Below are positions 45,368 through 56,449 of a stretch of 64,000 bases of DNA, in pieces. The DNA comes from Ceratotherium simum simum (Eukaryota; Chordata; Mammalia; Perissodactyla; Rhinocerotidae), in contig NW_004454181.1 of the NCBI RefSeq assembly GCF_000283155.1, forward strand, positions 21,179,786 through 21,243,785, in the 5' to 3' direction. Position 1 is the stretch's first letter; every line of letters starts with the position of its first letter. The position numbers and the translations under genes were made by a program. The notes under the pieces were generated by a model. That model worked only from the letters and a program-made list of their open reading frames with translations, made no database searches and had not been told where the DNA came from.

Positions 45368-48300
45368 TCATACAGTGTTTATCTTTCTCTGGCTTATTTT
45401 GCTTAACATAATACCCTCAAGGTCCATCCATGTTGCTGCAAATGGGACAATTTTGTCTTTTTTTATGGCTGAGTAGTATTCCATTGTGTATATATACCAC
45501 ATTTTCTTTATCCATTCATCAGTGGATGAGCACTTGGGTTGCTTCTACATCTTGGCTATTGTGAATAATGCTGTAATGAATATAGAGGTGTATAAATCTC
45601 TATGTATTGTTGATTTCATGTTCTTTGGATAAATACCCAGTAGTGGGATAGCTGGATCATATGATATTTCTATTTTTAATTTTTCGAGAAATCTCCATGC
45701 TGTTTTCCATAGTGGCTGCACCAGTTTGCATTCCCACCAGCAATGTATGAGGATTCGCTTGTCTCCACATCCTCGCCAACATTTGTTATAATTTGATTGT
45801 TAATTATAGTCATTCTGAGAGATGTAAGGTGATATCTCATTGTAATTTGGATTTCTATTTCCCAAATAATTAGTGATGTTGAACATCTTTTCATGTGCCT
45901 GATGGCCATCTGTATGTTTTCTTTGGAAGAATGTTTGTTCATATCATCTGCACGTTTTTTTGATTGGGTTGCTTCGTTTTTATTGTTGAGTTGTATGAGT
46001 TCTTTATATATTTTGGAAAGTAACTGCTTGTCAGATATATGATTTGCAAAAATTTTCTCCCAGTCGGTGGGTTGTCTTTTTGTTTTGTTCATGGTTTCCT
46101 TTGCCTTGCATAAGATTTTTAGTCTGATATAGTGCCATTTGTTTATTTTTGCTGTTGCCTGAGTAGACATGGTATTTGAAAAGATGCTGCTGAGACCAAT
46201 GTCAAAGAGTGTTCTGCCTGTATTTTCTTCTACGAGTTTTATGGTTTCAGGTCTTACATTCTAGTCTTTAATCCATTTTGAGTTAATTTTTGTGTGTGGT
46301 GTAGGATAATGGTCTACTTTCATTTTTTTGCATGTGGCTGTCCAGTTTTCCCAACACCATTTATTGAAAAGACTTTCCTTTCTCCTTTGTATGTTCTTGG
46401 CTCCTTTGTCGAATAATAGCTGTCCATAGACGTGTGGGTTTATTTCTGGGCTTTCAATTCTGTTCCATTGATCTGTGTATCCGTTTTTGTGCCAGTACCA
46501 TGCTGTTTTGATTACTATAGTTGTGTAGTATATTTTGAAGTAGGGATTTTGATGTCTCCAGCTTTGTTCTTTTTTCTCAGGATTGCTTTCACTAATTGGG
46601 GTCTTTTGTTGTTCCATATAAATTTTAGGATTTTTTGTTCTATTTCTGTGAAGAATTTCATTGGGATTCTGATTGGGATTACATTGAATCTGTAGATTGC
46701 TTTAGGTAATATGGACATTTTGACTATGCTTATTCTTCCAATCCATGAGCATGGGATATCTTTCCATTTATATATATCTTCAATCTCTTTCAATAATGTC
46801 TTATAGTTTTCAGTGTATAAGTCTTTCACCTCCTTGATTAAATTTATTCCTAGATATTTTATTCTTTTTGTTGCAATTGTAAATGGGATTGTATGCTTGA
46901 CTTATCTTTCTGCTAGTTTGTTATTAGTGTATAGAAATGCAACTGATTTTGTGTGTGTGTATGTGTGTGTGAGAGGAAGATTTAACCCTTAGCTAACATA
47001 CAATGCCAATCCTCCTCTTTTTTTCTTGCTGGGCTAACATCTGTGCCCATCTTCCTCTACTTTATATAGGACGCCACCACAGCATGGCTTGACAGGCGGT
47101 GCATTGCTGCACACCCGGGATCCAAACCTGCGAACCCTGGGCCGCCAAAGCGGAGCGCGTGCACTTAACTGCTGCACCACTGGGCCAGCCTCACAACTGA
47201 TTTTTCTAAGTTGATTTTGTACCCTGCAAATTTGCTATAGTTGTTGATTATTTCTAATAGTTTTCTGGTGGATTCTTCAGGGGTTTTTGTATATAGAATT
47301 ATGTCATCTGCACACAGCAGGAGTTTTACTTCTTCCTTTCCAATTTGGATACACTTTATTTCTTTTTCTTGCCTAATTGCTCTGGTCAAAACCTCCAGTA
47401 CTATGTTGAATAGGAATGGTGAGAGTGGGCACCCTTGTCTTGTTCCTGTTCTCAGAGGGATGACTTTCTCTTTTTCACCAATGAGTCTGATGTTGGCTGT
47501 GGATTAGTCGTATATGGCCTTTATTACGTTGAGGTACTTTCCTTCTATACACATTTCATCAAGAGTTTTTATTATAAATGGATGTTGGATCTTGTCAAAT
47601 GCTTTCTCTGCATCTATTGAAATGATCATGTGGTTTTTATTCCCATTTTCTTAATGTGGTGTATCACATTGATTGATTTGTGGCTATGGAACCATCCCTG
47701 TGTCCCTGGTATAAATCCCACTTGATCATGGTGTGTGATCCTTTTACTGTATTTCTGTATTTGATTTGCCAATATTTTGTTGAGGATTTTTGCATCTATT
47801 TTCATCAGCAATATTGGCCTGTGATTTTCCTTGTTTGTGTTGTCCTTATCTGGTTTTGTTATCAGGGTAATGTTAGCCTCACAAAATAAGTTAGGAAGCA
47901 TTCCATCTTCTTCAATTTTGGGCAATAGTTTGAGAAAGATAGGTATTAAATCTTCTTTGGATGTTTGGTAGAATTCTCCAGAGAAGCCATCTGGTCCTGG
48001 ATTTTTGTTTTTTGGGAGGTTTTTGATTACTGTTTCAATCTCTTTACTTATGATTGGTCTATTCAGATTCTCTATTTCTTCTTGAATCAGTTTTGGGAGG
48101 TTGTATGAGTCTAAGAAGTTATCCATTTCTTCTATGTTATTCAATTTGTTGGTGTATAATTTTTTGTAGTATTCTCTTATAATCCTTTGTATTTCTGTGG
48201 TATCTGTTGTGATTTCTTCTCTTTCATTTCTAATTTTATTTATTTGAGCCTTCTCTCTTTTTCTTAGTGAGTCTGGCTAAGGGTTTGTGAATTTTATTTA

Positions 48301-49378
48301 TCTTCTCAAAGAACTGGCTTTTTGTTTCATTGATCCTTTCTACTGTTGTTTTGGATTCAATTTCATTTATTTCTGCTCTAATTTTTATTATTTCCCTCAT
48401 CTGCTGACTTTTGGCTTTGTTCTTCTTTTTCTAGTTCTGTTTGGTGTAGTTGAAGATTGCTTACTTGAGATTTTTCTTGTTTGTTGAGGTAGGCCTGTAT
48501 TGCTATAAGTTTTCCTCTTACTACCACTTTTGCTGCATCCCATAAGAGTTGATATGTTGTGTTTTCATTTTCATTTGTTTCCAGGTATTTTTTGATTTCA
48601 TCTTTGATTTATTCATTGATCCATTGGTTGTTCAGCAGCATGTTATTTAGTTTCCACATATTTGTGGCTTTCCCAGCCTTTTTGTTATAGTTGACTTCTA
48701 GTTTCATAGCATTGTTGTCGGAAAAGATGCTTGATATGATTTCAATCTTAAATTTATTGAAGCTTGCCTTGTTTCCCAATATGTGGTCTATCTTTGAGAA
48801 TGTTCCACATGCACTTGAGAAGAAAGTGTATTCTGCTGTTTTGGGATGGAATGTTCTGTATACATCTATTAAGTCTATCTGATCTAGTATTTCATTTAAG
48901 GTCACTGTTTCCTTGTTGACTTTCTGTCTCGATGACCTATCCATTGATGTAAGTTGGGAGTTGAGGTCCCCTACTACTATGGTGTTGCAGTCAGTTTCTC
49001 CCTTTAGGTCTGTTAATAGTTGCTTTATATACTTTGGTGCTCTTGTGTTAAGTGCATTTATATTCATAAGTCTCATTTCCTCATTATATACTGCCCCTCT
49101 TTGCCTCTTCTTGTCTTTTTTATCTTGAAGTCTGCTTTGTCTGATATAAGTATGGCAACACCTGCTTTATTTTGCTTGCCATTTGCTTAGAGTATCATCC
49201 TCCATCCCTTCACTCTGAGCCTATGTTTGTCTTTAGAGTTCAGGTGTGTTGCCTGGAGATAGCATATTGTTGGGTCTTGTTTTTTAATCCATCCAGCCTC
49301 TCTGTGTCTTTTTACTGGAGAATTCAATCCATTTAAACTTAGAGTGATTATTGATATATGAGGGCTTAATACTGCCAT
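45368..49378 (-). pseudogene. L1 ORF2 (endonuclease-reverse transcriptase) pseudogene
   Basis: ORF2 protein nicks target DNA and primes reverse transcription of L1 RNA. Here the start ATG lies at 49376-49378 and the inferred stop at 45368-45370. About 1,260 codons remain when the ERE at 46951-47193 is removed, the usual length. Endonuclease: 'LNGLNSPVKRHR' near residue 18, 'VVGDLNSQL' and 'SKIDHILG' are present, but the residues matching N14 and E43 are Ser and Ala. Reverse transcriptase: '[15 protein letters not shown]' (about 48000) and the active site '[11 protein letters not shown]' (about 47303-47314, two Asp kept). Internal stops and frameshifts break the frame in several places. Non-functional. 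Confidence 0.9.
46951..47193 (-). mobile_element. ERE SINE in L1 ORF2
   Basis: Inverted ERE, beginning with a GT-rich tail ('gtgtgtgtgtatgtgtgtgtg') and ending at 'ccactgggccagcc'. A perfect 11-bp duplication, 'caactgatttt', lies at 46940-46950 and 47194-47204, and the ORF2 sequence resumes exactly. It separates the reverse-transcriptase active site from the C-terminal half. Confidence 0.93.
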
Positions 49379-49813
49379 TTTATCTCTTGTGTTCTGGTTG
49401 TTCTATATCTCCATTGTTTCTCTTCCCTTGTATTTCTGACTGCCATTTCAGTTTGGTGGTTTTCTGCGATGGTTTTCTCTTTATTTATGATTTGTGGTTC
49501 CACTCTGATTTTTCGTTTAGTGGTTACCATGAGGTTTGTATAAAAGATCTCGTAGATGAGATAGTCCATTTTCTGATAGCCTTTTATCTCTATTAGCCTA
49601 AGCAGGTTCCATCCCTACTTCTTCCCCTTCTGAGTTATTGTTGTCACAAATTATTCATTTTTGTACTGTGAGTTTGTGACTAAATTGAAGTGTTTATAGT
49701 TATTTTTGATGCTTTCCTTCCCTTTATCTTTTATGCTGTAATTAATTGTTTACTAACCTATTCTGATATAGAGCCGCAATTTTCTGATTCTATCTGTCTA
49801 TTTATCTCCTTGC

Positions 49814-50780
49814 TTAAGGTTTTGTAAACCTTTGCTTTTCAGTTTCAGATGGGAGGGCTCCTTTCAATGTTTCTTGTAAGGCAAGTCTAGTGGTGATGAA
49901 CTCCCTTAGCTTTTGTTTATCTGGGAAAGCATTTATTTCTCCATGTATCTGAAGGATGATTTTGCTGGATAGAGTATTCTTGGCTTAAAGCTTTTGTCCT
50001 TCAGTATTTTGGATATATCATTCCATTCTCTCCTAGCCTGTAAAGTTTCTGCTGAGAAATCCACTGAAAGCTTGATAGGGGTTCCTTTGTAGGTTATTTT
50101 CTTCTGCCTTGCTGCCCTTAATATTTTTTCTTTGTCACTGACTTTTGCCAGTTTTAATAGTGTATGTCTTGCAGAAGGTCTTTTTGCATTGATGTAGTTA
50201 GGAGTTCTATTGGCTTAATATACTTGTAAGTCCAGTTTCTTCTCCACGTTTGGGATGTTCTCAGCTATTATTTCTTTGAACCAGTTCTCTGCTCCTTTCT
50301 CCCACTCTTCTCCCTCTGGAATACCTATAATCCTTATGTTGCTTTTCCTAATTGAGTTGGATATTTCTCAAAGAATTTCTTCATTTAAAAAAAAAATCTT
50401 AGATCTCTCTCCTCCTCCACCTAAAGCATTTCTATATTTCTATCCTCTAAATCACTAATTCTGTCCTCCCTAAGGTCAACTCTATTTTTTGTGGTTTATA
50501 GATTTTTTTAAATCTCATTAATTGTATTCTTCATATCCAAAATTTGTTTTTTTTTTTTTTTTTAGAATGTCAATCTCTTTGGTGAATTATTCCTTTTGCA
50601 CATCAAGTTTATTCCTGAGCTCATTGAACTGTCTGAGTTTTCTCGTAACTCACAGAGTTTCTCTACGACAACTATTTTGAATTCTCTGTCATTTAAATTG
50701 TAAATTTCTGTGACTTCAGGATTGGTTTCCAGAGACTTATCATTTTCCTTCTGCTCTGATGTGTTACTGTAGTTCTTCAT
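49814..50780 (-). pseudogene. L1 ORF1 pseudogene
   Basis: ORF1 encodes the L1 RNA-binding coiled-coil chaperone. The likely start ATG (50778-50780) opens 'MKNYSNTSEQKENDKSLE', and the C-terminal 'LREFITTR' and 'LKGALPS' type sequence ends at a stop at 49814-49816. The span of 967 nt is not a multiple of three. The first frame closes at about 50562 after a frameshift. A run of 18 A on the coding strand (50546-50563 as T) encodes lysines where the family has a lysine-rich segment and has probably slipped. Non-functional. Confidence 0.82.
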
Positions 50781-50849
50781 GGTGTTTGGTGAATTGATCC
50801 CTTGCCAGCGCATTTGTGGTAGCATTATGTTGCAGATTCCACCTGCCAC

Positions 50850-51554
50850 TGCTGCGGGTGGGGCAAGAGCTGCGTTTTCTGATCCTGTCCTATCTGTTGG
50901 ATGTTGTGCAAGTAGGCCTGCTCAGAATTGGTGTGGGCTGGCCTCAGCTGCTTGATGGGTCACGCATGTGCAAGTGGGGCCTTTGTGCTCCACCAGCGGG
51001 TTCCTCTTGTGTGTGGGGGACAAGTGTTCTGGGCAGGGGACCAGCTGAGTTGCTGTGCTAGGTGGGGTGGAAGGGGTGCTTTCTTCCACAAGCTGGTTGG
51101 CTTTGTGCTCGTGGGTGGCTTGGCTGAGCTGCTGCGCTTGTGGGCAGAGCTCCCTTGTGGGGGCTGAGCCACCACCCCTCAGCAGGGAGTGTTTTCACAG
51201 CAGGGGCTGCCATGGCATGGTGGGTGCTACCGTGGCCTGGGCCACCATTCCCAAAGTGTTCATGAGCAGGCCAGGCTGCCCTCATCTCCTCTTATAGTTG
51301 TGCCATCCACTGTGTGAGGGCCCATCACCTGGATTGCTGCCACCGGGGTGGGGGTGGGATTCACTCACCCAGTTCCGCCTCTTCCTGGGCATCCAGTCCA
51401 CCTACCTTCAGATGTATGGCTGTGTGGATCTCTCAGGCATCCCGTTGTACTGTGTAGGGAAACCTCTGTTGTTTAATGAATGTTTGTTTTGTTGTAACTT
51501 AGAGGGGAGAGACAAAGGGAACATCTCACTCTGCTGTGATGCTGACATCACTCC
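50850..51554 (-). promoter_or_regulatory. L1 5' UTR, GC-rich internal promoter region
   Basis: The GC-rich segment upstream of ORF1 contrasts with the AT-rich surroundings. L1 5' UTRs hold an internal pol II promoter and often an antisense promoter. The position and composition fit, but I cannot identify individual sites or show activity. The first bases 'ggagtgatgtcag' suggest a complete 5' end. Confidence 0.6.
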
Positions 51555-51566
51555 TGGAGATTTTCT

Positions 51567-54340
51567 AATTGTCTTTTTCATTGATTTCTCATTTAATTCT
51601 ATTATGGGCAGAGCATATTTTCTTTTTTGGTTTCTTTGTTTTTGAACTTTTGAGACCTGCTTTACAGAACAGCTCATGTTCTATTTTGGAGAATGTTCCA
51701 TGTACACTTGTGAAGAATGTGCATTCTGCAGTTGTTTCGTGTGATATTTAGTACATATGAGTTAGGTCAAATTGGTCAAGAGTGTTCTCCAAAATCTTTA
51801 CTTTTACTAAATATTACCGAATAATTTTGTTCTATCAGTTACTGCTTGTTCTATCAATTACTGTGAGATACGTTAACACCTCCAGCTATCACTGTGGAAT
51901 TGTCTCTTTCTCTTCTTATTTCTATCAAATCAAGCTTTTATTTCTGCTTCATGTATTTTGAAGTGATGCTATTAATGCATACGCATTTGGAATGATGTCT
52001 TCTTGATTAATCAACTATTTTGTTACTATGAAATGTCCCTTTATCTCTAATAATACTCCATGTCTTGAAGTTTACTTTATCTGATATTGATATAGCCACA
52101 CAAGCTTTATTATGGTTGTAGTGTGTATGGTATATTTTTTTCAATCCTTTTGCTTTCAACCTATCTGTGTACTTATATTTAAAGTGTGTCTCTTGTAAAC
52201 AAAATATACTTGTTTCATTTTATTTTTTCTGATCTGTCTGGAAAAATTGTCTGACAGTCGGTGTGATTATGAACCACTTTATGCCAATAGATGGAGTGTT
52301 TGCCCATAAAAAATCAAATGTAATCATCGATATATTTACTTTTATGTCTAGTGGCTTATTTTTTTATTGGTCCCATCTTTTCTCTAGTATTATTTTTCTA
52401 TTTGTTTGCCTTCTTTTGAATTAATAGTGGGTTTTTTTAAATCATTTAAGGTCAAGCTATAACCTCATTTGTTTTTTTTAATTGTTACTTTAGTAGTGTA
52501 GCTTTCTTATCCTTGGCATAGTTGAAAATTGGGGCCAGATAATTCTTCATTGTGGGGGCTGTCCTGTGCACTGTAGGATGTTTACCAGCATCCCTGGTCT
52601 CTACCCACTAAATGACAGTAGTAACTTTCTCCCCTCCCCCCCAGTTGAGACAATCAAAATGGCTCATGTCTCTGTGGGAGAAAAATTACCACAAGTTGAG
52701 AAACATTGCTCTAGTGATTACTATATTCATCCTCAATTTGTTACCCCAACTTATCAAGATGATGGAATTAGTATTTTACCACTCTGTGAGCAATGTAAAA
52801 ACTTTATAATTACATTTGTTCTCTCTCTAGTCCGTTGTACTGTTGGTGTCATATATTTTATTTCTACATGTACTATGAACCCCTTGATACCTTGTTCTTT
52901 TTGTAGTTTTAAATTGTCAATAATTTTTTTTTAACTTTTTAAAATATTCTTTTACATATATGCATATATTTGACCTTTTTGGTATTCTTCATTCCTTCCT
53001 ACAGATCTGTGCCGTTGTCATAGATTGTTCCCTTTCAACCTGAGAAGCTGGTGATATATTGCCTCAGCTTTTGTTTGTCTAAAAATATCTTTATATAGGA
53101 TCCATTATTTAAATTCTAGACATTTTTCTTTTAGCACTTTAAAGATGTCAATTTTGTGGTCTTTTGTCTTCCATTGTTTTTGATGAAATGTCAGCTATCA
53201 TTTTTATTGTCATTTTCCTGAATATAATCTATCTATTTTCTTTGTCTGCATTTAAGAATTTATTTTAAGTCTCTGTGTAAATTTTTTTCCTTTATCTTTG
53301 ATTTGCAACTAGTTTGTGATGACCTGGATGAAATAACTGATATTTTTTCTCTACTGGTCCATTAAATAAATTCTTCATTTCATACAATGTGTTTTTTCAG
53401 TTCTAAGATTTCCACTTGATTCTCTTTTAGAGATTTTATTTCTCTCTTAAAATTCTCATTCTTTTTATCAATTCTGTCCATCCTTTTCTCTCATTTCTCT
53501 AATATATTTTAATAGTTATTTTAAAGTCTTTGCAAATTCCAATATCTGAGCCATTTGTAGGTCTGCTTCTATGGACAGTTTTTTCTCTTAATTAGGAGTC
53601 ACGTTGTACTGCCTCTTCACTGTTTTGTAAGTTTTTATTGCATGTCGGAAATTGTGTAATGAGAAAACTTAGCCTCTGCGGTAAATATTATCTTCTACAA
53701 GGGCAAGCATGACCTTTCCCTGTCAGTAAGTTAGGGAGGAGGGTCCATCTTTATAATCCAATCAGGATTTGAGCTGATTTGTGGCTGGTTTATAGCTTTA
53801 GGGTCACTTCATTTGTGTTTTTGAATGTCTTGAGAAGTAACTTGGTCTGTCCTGTATGTACTACAAGCTGCTCCCTATAGTAGAACTTTTGAATCTAAGC
53901 ACTTTAATACCATAGAATGCTCTCTCTGCTTTCCAATTCTGCTTCCATGCCACTTATGCACACTCAGCAAAAGTTCCATGGGGAAAGTTAGCAGGCAAGA
54001 AGAAGTTCTCTGCATTTGCAACTTCTAATGGTTTCAATCCACTCATGCCAGCCTATAAGGCCTGCAGGCTTTTCTGTATTCCAGTAAAGTTCCAGTGCCT
54101 ATGGCAGGCCCAGTCTTCCACTGGCCCATGTGGAGATTCTGCAGAAAAAAATTTGGCTACTGATATCTGCTCACCTAGAAAGGCCTTAACTCCTCTGTAA
54201 TTTAATTTCTTCAGATCACTCTGCATCTGCAACTCTTTAATATCTTAAATATGATATGGAAAGGGATTCATTTATTTTTCTCAGTTTAAATGGCAGGAGC
54301 AATGGTCCTTTAAGACCTTCTACTTCCTATCTGAAAGCTG
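51567..54340 (-). repeat. Older L1, continuation after the full-length insertion
   Basis: 'aattgtctttttcattgatttctc' continues the inverted ORF2 left off at 44894. 'ggtcaaattggtcaagagtg', 'tcacttttatttctgcttc'-like sequence and 'tctagtggcttatttttttattggtccc' follow, with ORF1-side sequence further on. MER5A at 52499 interrupts it. Strongly decayed. The far end is uncertain. Confidence 0.65.
52499..52708 (-). mobile_element. MER5A (hAT-Charlie MITE)
   Basis: 'ggggccagataattcttcattgtgggggctgtcctgtgcactgtaggatgtttaccagcatccctgg' leads to 'tctacccactaaatgacagtag' and ends 'gttgagaaacattg', which is the reverse strand of MER5A along nearly its whole length. Flanks 'tagtagtg' and 'ctctagtg' are a weak 8-bp duplication (5 of 8). 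Confidence 0.88.
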
Positions 54341-54349
54341 GAACTTATT

Positions 54350-56160
54350 ATCTTTTAAATATCTCTAATGATATCCCTTTTTAATTCTTGAAATATTTTA
54401 TTTCTTTGTAATCAATCTTGTTAAATGTTTATCAATTTTATTAATCTTTTCAAAAAAGCAAATTTTTCTTTTTTCTATATTTTCTATTTCATTAATTTTG
54501 TTTGCTCTTTATTATTTTCTTCTTTTTTTGCACTTAATTTGCTCTTCTCTTTCTAGCTTTTTAGGAGATTATTACATAATTTTTCAGTTTTTTTCCCTGA
54601 AATATGCATTTGCTTATAAATTTCTCTGTAAGTACTACTTTCCACAAATTCTGATATCTATGTTTTCATAATTATTCAGTTTAGAATATTTTCGAATTTG
54701 CCTTGTTATTTCTTTTCTGACTTATGGATTATTTAGAAGACAATTGCTTAATTTACAAACGTTTGAGGATTTTCTAGTTATCTCTTGGTTACTGAAACCA
54801 AATTCCACTGTGGTCAGAGGACATATTCTTGCTTTATCGCCTATTTTGGTAAAGATATGATATATGCTTGAAAAGAATGTGTATCTGTAGTTGTTTGGTG
54901 TAGTGTTCTGTATATATACACCAATTAGGTCAAGTTAGTTTATCTAGTTGTTCAAAAATGTATTTTATTTTTTACTTTTCTGTTTGTTGTATCAATTACC
55001 AAGAGATGTGAGTTATTCTTAAGTTATGAATGTATATTGTTATGTTTCTCCTTTTAGTTTGGTCATTTGCAATTTATATTTTTGGCCTGTGTTATTAGGT
55101 GTATCCTCATTTGCATTCCAGTCAAATTGATCTTTTGTTGTTACAAGCTATGCCTTTTTATCACAAATTGTACATCTTGTCTTGAAATCTTCTTAGCTTT
55201 ATATTAGTATACCTATACCAGCTTTATTTTGATTAGTATTTGCAAGATAAATATCCTTTTATTTCCACTCATTCTGGTTTTTACATTTGGGGTGTGTCTC
55301 CTAGAAGCAATGTATGGTAGAATTTTGTTCTTTATTCCTCAATTTGACCATGTTTATGTTTTTATAGTATACTGAGTGCATTTATATTAATGTAATTGCT
55401 TATATATTTAGGTTTAAATCTATTATTTTGCTGTGTTCTCTATTTCTCCCACTTTTTTTCCTGCTATTTTTGTCTTCTTTTGAATTAATAAAATATTTTT
55501 GTATTATTCTCTTTTCCCTATATTGTCTTATTAACTGTACGTTATTTTATTTCATTTTAGATTTTATTCTAAAGATTACAAAATGAATCTTTGACTTACA
55601 CTAACTTAAATTTACCTAAGGTAAATCAAAGCTTAAAATTTTTAACTTCATTTACCATTCTCTAACCTTTTGTGTTATTATTGTCACATATTAAAATTAT
55701 GTATAAAATATATTCTGTAATATGTGTGTATGTGTATATATAATATTTATTTCCCCAAGATGAGTTTTGTTAAATGGTCAATATTCATTTAGATTTATCC
55801 GTGTATTTACCCTTTCTGGTGTTCTTCATTTGTTTCTGCATTAGTGTTCTTCTTCTTCTATGGATAATGTTCCTTCTGTCTGAAGAACCTGCTTTAGTAT
55901 TTCTTTAATGTCAGTTGGCTAGTGACAAATTATCTCGCTTTTAGGGGGAATTATTTAGAAATATTTTTATTTTACCTGAAATCCTGGCTTCCTTGGTAGC
56001 CCTAAGCTAATTTATTAGGCCTTCCCAATATAGTGAGATTTTCACAACCTCTTGATTGCTGCTTTCTGATCTGTCCCTATCCTTTTCTCTAAAAATTGGC
56101 AAGGGTACCTTGGTGGGAAAAACTGACAAATATAAGAGTTTTCTCAATATACTTTCCTTC
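54350..56160 (-). repeat. Old L1 ORF2 fragment
   Basis: Inverted L1 landmarks: 'attttattaatcttttcaaaa', 'cttatggattatttagaag', 'tgtagtgttctgtatatatac', 'tttattttgattagtatttgc', 'ggggtgtgtctcctagaagc' and 'ctgctttagtatttctttaatgtc'. A second copy of the part seen at 51.7-52.4 kb, so a separate insertion. Confidence 0.65.
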
Positions 56161-56186
56161 TAAATAATTTTTAATGATTTTTTAAA

Positions 56187-56416
56187 AATTTATTATTTTG
56201 TGAGGAAGATCAGCCCTGAGCTAATATCCATGCCAATCCTCCTCTTTTTTGCTGAGGAAGACTGGCCCTGGGATAACATCTGTGCCCATCTTCCTCCACT
56301 TTATATGGGACGCTGCCACACATGGCAAGCAGTGTGTCAGTGAGCACCCAGGATCCGAACCCGGGTCACCAGCCATGGAGCGCGCGCACTTAACTGCTAC
56401 ACCACAGGGCTGGCCC
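56187..56416 (-). mobile_element. ERE SINE
   Basis: Inverted ERE from 'gtgaggaagatcagccctg' to the head 'ccacagggctggccc', with the antisense B box 'ggatccgaaccc'. The duplication 'tttaatgattttttaaa' (56170-56186) against a copy with one extra T (56417-56434) marks the site. Confidence 0.93.
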
Positions 56417-56449
56417 TTTAATGATTTTTTTAAATCTAAATTTTAATTC

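Larger units (their letters stand above)
44895..51554 (-). mobile_element. Full-length L1 retrotransposon, inactive
   Basis: All parts of an L1 occur in order on the minus strand. The GC-rich 5' UTR starts at 51554 with 'ggagtgatgtcagcatc'. ORF1 (50780-49814), a 435-bp inter-ORF spacer, ORF2 (49378-45368) and a short 3' UTR follow ('gtaatttcaggtgtacatta', antisense). The 12-bp duplication 'tggagattttct' lies at 44883-44894 and 51555-51566, and the host L1 continues on both sides. Without two inserted EREs it is about 6.2 kb. Frameshifts, stops and the endonuclease changes make it inactive. Confidence 0.9.

Noticed and set aside
45676..46170. Intact 164-codon minus-strand protein
   Set aside because: It is partly an alternative frame of the decayed L1 ORF2 C-terminal region. 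The family reading frame passes through it with shifts.
44895..51554. Active L1 source element
   Set aside because: Frameshifts, stops, ERE insertions and changed endonuclease residues exclude activity of the encoded proteins.
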